This document shows positions 34,706 through 43,784 of a stretch of DNA of 44,191 bases, piece after piece (position 1 is the first letter of the stretch; each line of letters begins with the position of its first letter). The notes below the pieces were generated by a model. The model was not told the origin of the DNA and ran no database searches. It saw nothing but the letters and a program-made list of their open reading frames with translations. This stretch comes from Saprospiraceae bacterium. GTDB lineage: Bacteria > Bacteroidota > Bacteroidia > Chitinophagales > Saprospiraceae. The stretch covers positions 1-44,191 of the forward strand of contig JAHDBH010000022.1 of NCBI GenBank assembly GCA_020630495.1, read 5' to 3'. The position numbers were made by a program, and so were the translations under genes.

Positions 34706-35410
34706 ATGTATCAGGAGAGGACCACAGCCATCATTCTATTTGCCAGAAGCCTACAGGCAGAGTTGCGCCATAGGAGCTATACCAAGTCACTTGGTAAGCG
34801 ACTGAGTCAGAGGTTGATTAGCACTAGTCATGAGGCCGTAGTCTCAGACTTGAAGAGCACTGGATTACCAGTCCTGAGCTATGATGAGTCGCTACAGCGC
34901 GGCTCTACATTTGGACAGCGCCTATGTCATGTCATAGAGGACACACTTCGTCTGGGCTATGACCAAGTAGTCGTAGTAGGTGGGGACTGCCCCACATTGT
35001 CTGCATCTGATATCACTATCGCTATAGATATGCTCTCTGAGCACGGGCTTGCTCTTGGGCCAGACGATCGCGGCGGTATGTATCTGCTAGGCATCACAGC
35101 GCAGACATACTGCAGGGCAAGTTTACTGAGTGTGAGATGGCAATCTCAGTATACGATCGAGGATGTGCAGAAGCATTTGGACGAAAGTCCTCCCATCATC
35201 TTGCCAGTAAGAAAGGACATGCACAGTCTGGCTGACATAACTGGACTACTCCGACTACCAAGTCGCATATCAGCAGATGTGATGACGCTTGTCAATCTGA
35301 TAGTAGCGCATCTAGCTCATAGACTCATCCTGAAAATGCAGTCTCTCAGAGTGATGGCTATCATCCATGGTGTCAGTCTTAATCGAGGTCCCCCGGCGCT
35401 AGAACTCTAG
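34706..35410 (+). CDS. DUF2064 (TIGR04282-type) glycosyltransferase-like protein
   Basis: 234 residues. The LSQRLI and GSTFGQRLCHVIEDTLRLGYDQVVVVGGDCPTLS segments, and the later LGPDDRGGMYLLGI, are typical of DUF2064. This is a GT-A-like family related to nucleotidyltransferases. In other bacteria such genes are linked to rSAM-associated arsenosugar or selenium loci. The N-terminus is short of the usual K-x-P-x-x-G-x-x-K-T-R start, reading FARSLQAELRHRSYTKSLG. Whether it belongs functionally to the transporter and radical SAM genes that follow is open; the next start is 88 bp downstream and the strand is the same. Confidence 0.75.
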   Translation: MYQERTTAIILFARSLQAELRHRSYTKSLGKRLSQRLISTSHEAVVSDLKSTGLPVLSYDESLQRGSTFGQRLCHVIEDTLRLGYDQVVVVGGDCPTLSASDITIAIDMLSEHGLALGPDDRGGMYLLGITAQTYCRASLLSVRWQSQYTIEDVQKHLDESPPIILPVRKDMHSLADITGLLRLPSRISADVMTLVNLIVAHLAHRLILKMQSLRVMAIIHGVSLNRGPPALEL

Positions 35411-35497
35411 CATTTATCTCCACCATTTTATCGTACATAGGGAATCGCATCCTTGGCTGCATGGGTCACAGGGTCTGCCCTTCTTAATATATTTATC

Positions 35498-38400
35498 ATG
35501 TCTTCACGTATCATATCTTACATTGCTGCTCTCATAGTCTTAGTACTAGGCTCCGTTAATATATATGGTCAAGCAACCTTGGAAATCACCCTGTCAGATA
35601 GTGCATCCACAGCTATAAAACAACAGCCTATTACCGTCATCAACTCTGAGATAGGATTCACTTACTCAGGTGAGTCGGATGACAACGGCAAGCTGCAGCT
35701 AGATGGCTTATCTACTGCCGGAGCTTATGATATCATTATAGAAGAATCTAGCTTCTACGAGTCTCAAGTCTACTCTGGTGCTACGCTCATCTCTGGGCAA
35801 GTGAGCACCATCAATCTCACTATCAGACCTAGATCACTAGGACTAGAAACAGTATATATCACGGGAGGACCACTCTCCAGAACTGCTAATACCGTGGACG
35901 CCGAAGTCGCATCTGAATTATCTATAAAAGAAATAGAAAACCTCCCTGTCGAGGGACGCGATATTACCCGAGCGCTTTATCGATTGCCCAATATAACCCA
36001 AGCTACAGGTTTCTATCCAGAAGCCCCTACGGTGGCTATCAATGGTGCCAATAGTCTCTACACCAATTATCAAATAGACGGGCTCGACAATAATGAGAAT
36101 TTCCTGGGCGGACAGCGCTTCGCAATGCCCCAGGGATTTACGAAAAATATCACCGCACTGACTAACAATTTCAGTGCAGAACATGGCTTGTCATCTAATG
36201 GCGTAATTAATATCACCAGTCGATCAGGGACTAATGAGACCACAGGCGAACTAGCATACGTCACACGGCCAGGGCCAGTCATCGATGCTCCCTCTAGATT
36301 TGCCCAGAGAGATCTGTCAGGTAATCAAGTCCGAGATGGTTTTCAGCGACATCAATTTGCCGCGGGCATAGGGGGTGCTCTGAAAAAAGATAAGACTTTT
36401 TATTACGTAAATCTCGAGCATACGCAAGACAGAAAAGACAATTTGCTTAATGTACCACAGCTAGGCATCAATGAGACTGTGAGAGGCGCAAATTCTTTTA
36501 CCTATCTCTCCGCCAAGCTTGATCACAACTGGTCTGCTAAGTGGCGATCCAGCCTTAGACTCAATGCTGGCAATGTACGTATAGAGCGCCAAGGTGGCGG
36601 ACTAGAAGGAGGGACTACTCTCCCTAGCGCAGCCAACACGCAGACTAGGGGATCTCTGAATGCTGCAATGAAAAATGTCTATGTCGGAGAAAGATTTGCC
36701 TACGAAGCAAATTTCCTTTACGGGGTTTTTGAATGGGACTATGCTGATCCCGATAATCCTACTAGTCCTGATGTCACGGTGATAGACCCACAGGGCATCA
36801 CACTCGCATCGCTAGGACATCCAGGATTTAGATTTCGTGATGAAGAACGTACTCAAGTGATTCAGCAAAAGCTCACTCTGTATAGAGGTGAGCATCGCAT
36901 ACGCCTGGGCGGTCAATACAAGCGCTCAGCATTTTCACTCTTTGGTGGTGGAAACCCCAATGGCAGCTATACGGTACAGTTATCTGAGGCGCAGCTCGCA
37001 GCTCTACAGTCCAGTGGAATCGGTTCTGATCTAGAAGCTCGAGATATACCATCGGATGTGGAAGTGCTTCTATATCGTCGCGAATTGCGTCCCAGATCCT
37101 TCCAGCAGACGCAACAGATATATAGTCTATATGTAGAAGATCAATGGACTCTATCTCGTCGCACCAATGTCAATATAGGTCTGAGGTATGACTATGATAA
37201 TCTATCTCGAGCAGGAAGTGATCAAGGGGATTTCAATAATCTTGCTCCACGCTTGAGCCTCAATTATAAATTATCCAGCCGTGCAAGCCTGCGTGCTGGA
37301 TATGGTATCTACTATGACAAGATCATCTATGCTGTGATCAGCGATGCAAGGCAGTTTAATTCGACCTCGGAGGACTACAAAAGACAAATTGCACAACTCG
37401 TAAGCTTAGACATTCTGCCAGAGGACACAGACGTAGATCGTATCACTAATGAAGGTAATGTGGGTGCATCCGATCCTGATGTAAGCTACCTTCAAGGACC
37501 AACCGCGGATGAGCTAGCAGGACAGCGCGAGTCTATATTCCAAAATGAGCTGCGCATCCTCAATCCTAACGGCCTGGACAATCCTTATAGCCATCAGATC
37601 ATGATGGGATATCAATATCAAGCAGATGCGCGCACGCTCTTCTATGCTGATGTCATGCACAATAGATCCTATAATCTCTTTCGGATCAGAAATCTCAATG
37701 CTCCTGCGCCATACAGCATTGATCCTGAAGATGTAGTGGTTCGCACAGCCCAAGAAGCAGACCTCACACGTCCTATTCCCATATTGACAGACGATCGCGG
37801 CGCCTACGCGCTGGCCAGTGGAGACACACTGAGAGGAATAGCGCGAAATATAATCGTATCCGAGACCGAAGGCCAATCGCGCTACTACGCCATCAATCTT
37901 ACTCTGCGCAGAGATCGCGGTGATAGCGACTTTTCTTATCGTCTCATGTATACCCTATCTTCCTTAGAGAATGATACAGAAGATATCAATTTTAGAGCGA
38001 TGGATAGCAATGATTTTGAGGCTGAGTGGGGGCCATCTATTAATGACAGACGCCACTTGATCAATGGAATATTTACCTACTATGTAGGCGATAGACTCAG
38101 TGTAACACTAGCAGCACTCTTGCAGAGCGGTCAGCCCATAAATCGCATTCCTGATGCTACCATATATGGAACCACCGATCTTAATGGCGATGGTCGTGCC
38201 TTTGGCGATGCCTATGTGGGCAATAGCGATCGACAACCAGGCGAATCACGCAACAGCGACAGATTGCCTTGGTCCAATACATTTGACCTGAGCGCATACT
38301 ATACTATCCCCGTAGGCAATCATCATGTAGAAATTGGAGCTCAGATTTTTAATTTATTCAATGCTGAAAATCTGAGCGGCTATCCCAATAATGCCACTCA

Positions 38401-38503
38401 AAGCAATCAGATACAAGTGGGAAGTGTGGAAAGTGGCGTGCTCGTGAGGCGCAATGCGGCACCTCCCAGACAATTTCAGTTCAGTGCACGATATATCTTT
38501 TAA
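35498..38503 (+). CDS. TonB-dependent outer-membrane receptor
   Basis: About 1001 residues from the ATG at 35498, which begins the signal peptide ending YGQ. A carboxypeptidase-regulatory-like beta domain follows (about 22-110). A possible TonB box (ETVYITG) lies near 120, then a plug domain with LPVEGRDITRALYRLPNI, TVAINGANSLYTNYQIDGLDN and NVINITSRSG-like features to about 250. The rest is a 22-strand barrel ending in the aromatic FQFSARYIF. It has no SusC-type signature and no SusD partner, so a polysaccharide system is unlikely. The next gene, an ABC binding lipoprotein, starts 1 bp after its stop, so the two are co-translated. It is probably the outer-membrane gate of the ABC importer encoded downstream. 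Confidence 0.9.
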   Translation: MSSRIISYIAALIVLVLGSVNIYGQATLEITLSDSASTAIKQQPITVINSEIGFTYSGESDDNGKLQLDGLSTAGAYDIIIEESSFYESQVYSGATLISGQVSTINLTIRPRSLGLETVYITGGPLSRTANTVDAEVASELSIKEIENLPVEGRDITRALYRLPNITQATGFYPEAPTVAINGANSLYTNYQIDGLDNNENFLGGQRFAMPQGFTKNITALTNNFSAEHGLSSNGVINITSRSGTNETTGELAYVTRPGPVIDAPSRFAQRDLSGNQVRDGFQRHQFAAGIGGALKKDKTFYYVNLEHTQDRKDNLLNVPQLGINETVRGANSFTYLSAKLDHNWSAKWRSSLRLNAGNVRIERQGGGLEGGTTLPSAANTQTRGSLNAAMKNVYVGERFAYEANFLYGVFEWDYADPDNPTSPDVTVIDPQGITLASLGHPGFRFRDEERTQVIQQKLTLYRGEHRIRLGGQYKRSAFSLFGGGNPNGSYTVQLSEAQLAALQSSGIGSDLEARDIPSDVEVLLYRRELRPRSFQQTQQIYSLYVEDQWTLSRRTNVNIGLRYDYDNLSRAGSDQGDFNNLAPRLSLNYKLSSRASLRAGYGIYYDKIIYAVISDARQFNSTSEDYKRQIAQLVSLDILPEDTDVDRITNEGNVGASDPDVSYLQGPTADELAGQRESIFQNELRILNPNGLDNPYSHQIMMGYQYQADARTLFYADVMHNRSYNLFRIRNLNAPAPYSIDPEDVVVRTAQEADLTRPIPILTDDRGAYALASGDTLRGIARNIIVSETEGQSRYYAINLTLRRDRGDSDFSYRLMYTLSSLENDTEDINFRAMDSNDFEAEWGPSINDRRHLINGIFTYYVGDRLSVTLAALLQSGQPINRIPDATIYGTTDLNGDGRAFGDAYVGNSDRQPGESRNSDRLPWSNTFDLSAYYTIPVGNHHVEIGAQIFNLFNAENLSGYPNNATQSNQIQVGSVESGVLVRRNAAPPRQFQFSARYIF

Positions 38504-38504
38504 T

Positions 38505-39734
38505 ATGGCATCTCCCTACATACGCCTACTCGCGATTCTACTACTTCTCCCCGTAGTCAGCCTAAGCTGCGGATCTGAAGTAGCTCAGTCTCCATCAGAA
38601 AATGTACCAGCTGACTGGTCTACCATAGCTACTCAAGCACAAGGCTCCACGGTGCATATGATGATGTGGCAAGGCGATCGCTTGATTAATAAATACATGC
38701 AAGACTATGTCACACCACGACTCTCAGAACTATACGGTATAGAACTCATAGTGACTGATGGCCAAGGCAATCAAGTGGTGAATCGTCTCATGGCCGAGCT
38801 TGAAGCTAATAGAAAGACAAGCGATCTGGATATAGTATGGATTAATGGGGAGACATTTTACCAGCTGAGGCAGATAGATGCTCTCTACGGACCATTTGTC
38901 CAAAAATTACCTCATGCAGATCTCATAGATCTGAACAATCCATTTATTTCGATGGACTTTCAGCAGGCGATAGATGGCTATGAGTGCCCATGGGGCAATG
39001 TACAGATGATCATGATATATGATAGTCTACAGACTTCCGATCTTCCGCAGGATATGACAGAGTGGTCGAGATGGGTACAAGATAATCCTGGTAGATTCAC
39101 TTGGAGCAATGACTTCACTGGAATGACATTACTCAAAAGCTGGCTCATGAGTCTAGCAGATGATCCCAGTGTGTTTTATGGTGAATTTTCCGAAGACCTA
39201 TATACGACTTATAGCAAGCAATTATGGGCACGGATTGAAAATATGCGCCCTTATCTCTGGAATGAAGGAAGAAGCTTTCCTGCAAGCTTAGCACAGTTGC
39301 ACCAGCTCTATGTCAATGGCGAAGTGGATATGACCATGAGTAACAATGATAGTGAAGTAGACAACAAGATCTCTCAGGGAGTATTTCCTACGACTTCACG
39401 TGCTTACGTCCCAGCTATGGGCACGATACAGAATAGCCACTACCTAGGTATTCCACGACTATCCGATAATAAGGTAGGTGCTCTACAAGTAATTAATTTC
39501 TTGCTATCACCAGAGGCGCAATACGAAAAATCTCAGTCGGCCGTCTGGGGTGATGGTACAGTGCTTGATCGTGACAGATTAAGCCCAGACTGGCAAGCAA
39601 AATGGACTGGCCTGGCTCAACGCAGTCACGCACCTCCGCGCGAGGAAATCAGCAAGCGAGCCCTCCAAGAGCCCGCTCCAGAGTATATGATCAGACTCTT
39701 TGAGGATTTTAGAAAGCGTATAATCGAGCAATGA
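38505..39734 (+). CDS. YnjB-type ABC substrate-binding lipoprotein
   Basis: 409 residues. The N-terminus has the lipobox VVSLSC with the lipidated cysteine at residue 22. The body is a type II periplasmic binding protein. Segments I recognise from the E. coli YnjB family (COG4134) are DLDIVWINGETF, GPFVQKLP, DFTGMTLLKSWL, RPYLWNEGRSFPAS and NFLLSPEAQ followed by SAVWGDGTVLDRDRL. The YnjBCD ligand is not established. The start at 38505 lies 1 bp after the receptor stop and is the only ATG giving a clean lipoprotein signal. It overlaps the first permease gene by 4 bp (ATGA). Confidence 0.88.
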   Translation: MASPYIRLLAILLLLPVVSLSCGSEVAQSPSENVPADWSTIATQAQGSTVHMMMWQGDRLINKYMQDYVTPRLSELYGIELIVTDGQGNQVVNRLMAELEANRKTSDLDIVWINGETFYQLRQIDALYGPFVQKLPHADLIDLNNPFISMDFQQAIDGYECPWGNVQMIMIYDSLQTSDLPQDMTEWSRWVQDNPGRFTWSNDFTGMTLLKSWLMSLADDPSVFYGEFSEDLYTTYSKQLWARIENMRPYLWNEGRSFPASLAQLHQLYVNGEVDMTMSNNDSEVDNKISQGVFPTTSRAYVPAMGTIQNSHYLGIPRLSDNKVGALQVINFLLSPEAQYEKSQSAVWGDGTVLDRDRLSPDWQAKWTGLAQRSHAPPREEISKRALQEPAPEYMIRLFEDFRKRIIEQ

Positions 39735-40588
39735 GAAGAGCAATCAAATACCTATTTATTTGCTTATGCTTAGCGCCTTTGCTTTTCGGAGTCATCTACT
39801 CTCTGGGATACAGTCTAGGCCTTGCGGGCCTACTGAGCGATGGATTCACGTGGGATTACTGGATAGGGTTGATAAATTCTGGAAATCTCATGCGATCGAC
39901 CATCTATACCATTGGATTAGGGGCATGCTCACTTATCATTGCCGTCATGGCCGCACTGGTCGTATCATGGAAAAGTGGACGATATGGTGTGGATCATCGA
40001 TCCTCAATTAGCAAATCAAAGGCAGAGGTTTTGATTTTGCTTCCGCTTCTGTTTGCGCCCGTCACAGCCGCGTTCTGCTGGTATCAGATCCTGAGCCCAG
40101 GCGGATTTATAGCACGAGCGAGTTTTCATCTTGGATTGATCCATGAGACCAGTGAATTCCCTCGTCTGGTAAACGATGATCTGGGTATCGGCATTGTCAT
40201 TTGTCATGTGTTCTTGATACTGCCAGTATTCTCCTACTTGTTTACAGCTACAGCCCATAAACATAGACTCCATAGGCTCTACCTGCAGAGCAACACGCTT
40301 GGCGCAAGCTCATGGTATTTCTTCAAAAAAGTCTATACGCCCATGCTTCTCCAAAAAAACATGAGAGTCCTGTGGCTATATCTCATCTTTTTGCTAGGAA
40401 CCTACGAGGTACCGTTGCTACTCGGCGGCTCTAGATCACAGACTTTTAGCGTCTTTATTGCAGATAAGCTCACTCGATTTAATCTGGGTGACATACCCTC
40501 AGGATACTGCATGGCGATCTGGTACACTGTACTTATCACGGTCATGACTGCACTTTACCTCCGCTGGCAAAAAAGCATCCTATGGTAA
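39731..40588 (+). CDS. ABC transporter permease 1 (YnjC N-half type)
   Basis: 285 residues with about six transmembrane helices (near 5-25, 55-75, 95-115, 150-170, 213-230 and 255-275). The segment NTLGASSWYFFKKVYTPMLL near 187-207 is the EAA-type loop that contacts the ATPase. It lies 4 bp into the binding protein gene and overlaps the second permease by 7 bp. E. coli YnjC is one long fused permease; here its two halves are separate genes, this one first. Import of the YnjB ligand through the inner membrane is the expected role. Confidence 0.85.
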   Translation: MRRAIKYLFICLCLAPLLFGVIYSLGYSLGLAGLLSDGFTWDYWIGLINSGNLMRSTIYTIGLGACSLIIAVMAALVVSWKSGRYGVDHRSSISKSKAEVLILLPLLFAPVTAAFCWYQILSPGGFIARASFHLGLIHETSEFPRLVNDDLGIGIVICHVFLILPVFSYLFTATAHKHRLHRLYLQSNTLGASSWYFFKKVYTPMLLQKNMRVLWLYLIFLLGTYEVPLLLGGSRSQTFSVFIADKLTRFNLGDIPSGYCMAIWYTVLITVMTALYLRWQKSILW

Positions 40589-41346
40589 GTCGCATAGCCA
40601 CATATATTGTCTTGACATTCGTCAGTCTTCCTCTCTTGGCGGCTGTATGTCTATCCGTGACAGATTCTTGGTTTTTTCCATCCTTTATCGGCTCGATCAC
40701 GCTGGAGCATTACAAGGTCCTTTGGTCTGGACATGAGCTTGCTCATAGCACGCTCGTATCGCTGGCAATCGCCAGCACAATGTCGATCGCATCTACTTTC
40801 ATTGGCGCAGTCATAAGTGTGGCCCTCCACTATGGCCGACACACTACGCCGCGCTTACTCGCACTCGGCTATTTTCCGTACGCTATAGCACCTGTGGTAC
40901 TTGGAAGTATGCTTCAATATTACTTTTTGCGATTAGGCTTATTTGGAAGCCTGTCTGGTGTCTTGATAGCCCAGTCTTTTATTACTATACCATTTGCCGT
41001 ACTACTATTTTCTACTTTTTGGTCTGATAATGTCATACGCCTTTCGGCGCAAGCCAGGACTCTAGGCGCCAGCACATCTATAGTAATTAAGGACATCATA
41101 TTTCCTATGAGCAAGCGATGGATCTACCTCTGCCTGGTACAATGTTTCCTCATCAGCTGGCTGGAATATGGACTCACTAGAGTTATCGGTGCTGGCGAGG
41201 TGCGCACACTGACCGTATCGATCATGTCACTCGCATCGCAGGCAAGCATATCAGAAGCCGCAGTCGCGTGCTGTCTGATGCTATTGCCTCCATCACTCAT
41301 ATTTATGATACAGTATCGCATGGTAAGTTCGCAGGCGCATCTATGA
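40582..41346 (+). CDS. ABC transporter permease 2 (YnjC C-half type)
   Basis: 254 residues with six hydrophobic segments (near 5-25, 55-80, 92-115, 127-147, 185-200 and 220-245). The LGASTSIVIKDIIFPMS stretch near 163-180 is the EAA loop with its conserved G. The N-terminus starts directly with a hydrophobic helix. The start overlaps the end of the previous permease by 7 bp, and its stop overlaps the ATPase ATG (ATGA), so the transporter genes are a translational chain. It forms a heterodimeric channel with the first permease. Confidence 0.85.
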   Translation: MVSRIATYIVLTFVSLPLLAAVCLSVTDSWFFPSFIGSITLEHYKVLWSGHELAHSTLVSLAIASTMSIASTFIGAVISVALHYGRHTTPRLLALGYFPYAIAPVVLGSMLQYYFLRLGLFGSLSGVLIAQSFITIPFAVLLFSTFWSDNVIRLSAQARTLGASTSIVIKDIIFPMSKRWIYLCLVQCFLISWLEYGLTRVIGAGEVRTLTVSIMSLASQASISEAAVACCLMLLPPSLIFMIQYRMVSSQAHL

Positions 41347-42059
41347 TTACAATAAAGGACATATCCAAAAATTATGGTAATACTGTAATTCTCCGCAGGG
41401 TGCAACTCTCAATCCCTGTAGGGTCGTGCAGAAGCCTCCTTGGTGAATCTGGCAGTGGTAAGAGTACGCTACTGAAGATACTCGCTGGTCTAGAAAAACC
41501 AGATAGCGGCAGCTTTATCTACCAAGGCGAAGAACTCATAAATAAACCAGCCGAAAAAAGATCTGTAGTATATCTCAGTCAAGATCCACTGTTATTTCCA
41601 CACATGACAGTATACGACAATCTTGCATATGGTCTGCGTGTCCGCAAAATGCCTTCATCCACCCTTGAGGAAAAAGTGATCACTCTTGCACAACAAATCG
41701 GACTTAAGGAACATCTGAAAAAACATCCTCATCAATTATCTGGTGGTCAAAGACAACGCGTAAATTTTGGACGATCAGTGATCATCACACCGCGCATGCT
41801 ATTGCTTGATGAGCCTTTTGCGAGTCTGGATGCTACCACACGCGGCAAGATGCAAGAGCTCTATCTCGACATATCGAGAAAGTACCAGATTACTTCCCTA
41901 TTCGTCACGCATGATGTGCGTGAAGCACTCATCATGGGCGACACATACGGTATCCTTCGCAATGGCTCCTTGAGTTGCTACGATACACGCGCACTATTTA
42001 TACAACAGCCAGATAGCGGCGTAGCCGAAGAAATAAACTTCTGGAAATCCATACAATAA
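41343..42059 (+). CDS. ABC transporter ATP-binding protein (YnjD type)
   Basis: 238 residues. All nucleotide-binding motifs are intact: Walker A GESGSGKST near 35-43, Q-loop SQDPLLFP, signature LSGGQRQRV near 132-140, Walker B LLLDEPFASLD and the switch histidine in FVTHDVREA. The ATG at 41343 overlaps the permease stop and begins the first strand MITIKDISKNYG; an in-frame upstream start at 41268 lies inside the permease gene. It powers the two-permease importer. The radical SAM gene begins 11 bp after its stop on the same strand. Confidence 0.92.
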   Translation: MITIKDISKNYGNTVILRRVQLSIPVGSCRSLLGESGSGKSTLLKILAGLEKPDSGSFIYQGEELINKPAEKRSVVYLSQDPLLFPHMTVYDNLAYGLRVRKMPSSTLEEKVITLAQQIGLKEHLKKHPHQLSGGQRQRVNFGRSVIITPRMLLLDEPFASLDATTRGKMQELYLDISRKYQITSLFVTHDVREALIMGDTYGILRNGSLSCYDTRALFIQQPDSGVAEEINFWKSIQ

Positions 42060-42070
42060 TTCGACTAATT

Positions 42071-43018
42071 ATGAATGACTTTAATCACGTGGAATCGATT
42101 TACTGGGTATTTACTCAGGTGTGCAATGATAAGTGTGACCACTGCTATAATAATTCTGGACCTCAAGGCAGCAGGATCACAGAGGAAGAATGTATAGCCA
42201 TCATAGACAATCTACCCGATCAAGTGGATCGGATCATCCTCAGCGGTGGCGAGCCTATAGCAGAGAAGGCTAAACTCTATATGATACTAGATCGCTTACG
42301 CGAAAAATACCATGGCCACACCCAGATCATGATACAAACCAATGGAGACCTCCTCAAACCTGAGATCTTAGACACGCTGATAGAAAAGGGTGTCACAAGA
42401 TTTGATATCGCAAGCATAGATCGATATCATAAGCACGCAGGAGAGCGCCTTATGGATCTAGCAGAGCTATTTGATAGCCGAGGAGTAAACGGCGAAGAAA
42501 AGGAACCTCTGGTGAAAAGAGAAAATTATCTCAACAACTTTCCACTGAGCTGGGGATACTGGGGAGCCACAGAAGAAATGTGGCTCGGAGGTAACTGGGC
42601 ACGAGGCAGAGCCATGGAACATGACATATGGATGAAAAATCCTAAGCATAATTTCTGCTCCATACTATCTGGTGCTATCGGATTTCTCTCTGGCCATGAA
42701 GATTTGCCCCAAGAGATAAGCATACAACTATGGCAGATGAACCCATGCTGTCCTGGTACAGCTGGTGCTATGGGCGATGCTCGCGTGGATAAGGTATCAG
42801 ACATCCTGCAGCGCATGTCTACAAGTCCTGTCATGCAAGCTCTCGATAGAGGTGATCCATTTACCATGGGCGAGACCGTAGGCATCACTAAGGAGCACGC
42901 CGTGACACGCTGCGAAGATCTTGGTAATGTATGTCTGTGGTGCGATGAGTTCTTCAGCGAACACTACGACATCAGCAAACAGCGACCTAAATTTCCCTTG
43001 CCCGTGGTGAATCAATGA
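42071..43018 (+). CDS. radical SAM enzyme with C-terminal auxiliary cysteines
   Basis: 315 residues. The canonical cluster motif is C18-x3-C22-x2-C25 (CNDKCDHC), followed by ILSGGEP near 56-62 for SAM binding. Beyond the barrel there are further cysteines: C196, the pair C226/C227, and C281-x6-C288-x2-C291. The GNWARGRA segment near 175-181 is reminiscent of SPASM/Twitch proteins. A second iron-sulphur cluster is therefore likely. The substrate is unknown. I found no convincing precursor peptide beside it. Its position 11 bp after the ATPase gene suggests it acts on, or makes, the molecule moved by the importer. It does not look like a MoaA, PqqE or anaerobic maturase by the motifs I can see. 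Confidence 0.85.
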   Translation: MNDFNHVESIYWVFTQVCNDKCDHCYNNSGPQGSRITEEECIAIIDNLPDQVDRIILSGGEPIAEKAKLYMILDRLREKYHGHTQIMIQTNGDLLKPEILDTLIEKGVTRFDIASIDRYHKHAGERLMDLAELFDSRGVNGEEKEPLVKRENYLNNFPLSWGYWGATEEMWLGGNWARGRAMEHDIWMKNPKHNFCSILSGAIGFLSGHEDLPQEISIQLWQMNPCCPGTAGAMGDARVDKVSDILQRMSTSPVMQALDRGDPFTMGETVGITKEHAVTRCEDLGNVCLWCDEFFSEHYDISKQRPKFPLPVVNQ

Positions 43019-43121
43019 TAGATCCTAGTATGCAGATTTTGTAGATCTCATATCGATTTGTCTCTGCGCATCAGGCATGCCACTTGTATTTCTACCAATG
43101 GATGCAGTATATAGCCAATGA

Positions 43122-43616
43122 CTACACGCGCACCTCGCCATGGTCTTCGGCACTTCCACTATATTTCCGACCAGTGAGTAGCGCCTTGCCTATATTCCAG
43201 AACATCTCTAGCTTACTTTCACTAGCATTCCAGAATTCGGCCTTGCTCGCATCTACCTTGATGACCTGAAGCTTATCTGATTCTACACCATCTGGAAACC
43301 ATGCCTTAGACATGGGATTCCAAAGCTCCCGCTTCAGTGACATGTCATCAATAAGACTTGCCTTACCAGCGATAGAAAGATAATTGTTACTACCAGGCTT
43401 GCTGTAACTGAGATTCACATCGCTATCTCCCTTGATCTCAGACACCTTCTCGCTGTCGCTTCGTGTAAAGAAATATACGGTAAGATCATCATCTATGCGC
43501 TGTGTCGCCATAGGCCTAGCATAGAGTGCACCCTGGTCATCCAAAGTGCATAGCATGCAGATACGAGTAGAATTAACAATGTCCTTTACTATTTGTAGTT
43601 TTTCCTGCTGATCCAT
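43122..43616 (-). CDS. pyridoxamine 5'-phosphate oxidase-fold, general stress protein 26 type
   Basis: 164 residues from the ATG at 43616. The split-barrel signature is clear: ICMLCTLDDQGALYARPMATQ near 19-39, DLTVYFFTRSDSEKVSEIKGDSDVNLSY, then YLSIAGKASLIDD and the C-terminal KVDASKAEFWNASESKLEM. It matches the general stress protein 26 family, which binds FMN or FAD and is linked to oxidative or osmotic stress. The exact reaction is unknown. It converges on the radical SAM gene with 103 bp between and is divergent from the PA2169-type gene at the right edge. Confidence 0.87.
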   Translation of the reverse strand: MDQQEKLQIVKDIVNSTRICMLCTLDDQGALYARPMATQRIDDDLTVYFFTRSDSEKVSEIKGDSDVNLSYSKPGSNNYLSIAGKASLIDDMSLKRELWNPMSKAWFPDGVESDKLQVIKVDASKAEFWNASESKLEMFWNIGKALLTGRKYSGSAEDHGEVRV

Positions 43617-43784
43617 ATATGTGAGTTTAGTAATTGAAGTGATTGTGATCAAAATATCTAATAAGCCACATATTTGTTCGAGCTTCGAAAATAAATTACT
43701 ACACATATCAAACAAATGAAGCTCAAATGCAGTAAGCTAGACGAACGATAATCTAAAAACAATAATCACATAAATATTACTATC

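Noticed and set aside
35411-35497. Riboswitch (TPP or cobalamin) before the TonB receptor
   Set aside because: No thi-box or B12-box core could be found by eye in this 87 bp.
43077-43121. 14-residue frame after the radical SAM gene as a possible precursor peptide
   Set aside because: Too short, no core cysteines or leader features, and directly abuts the convergent gene end.
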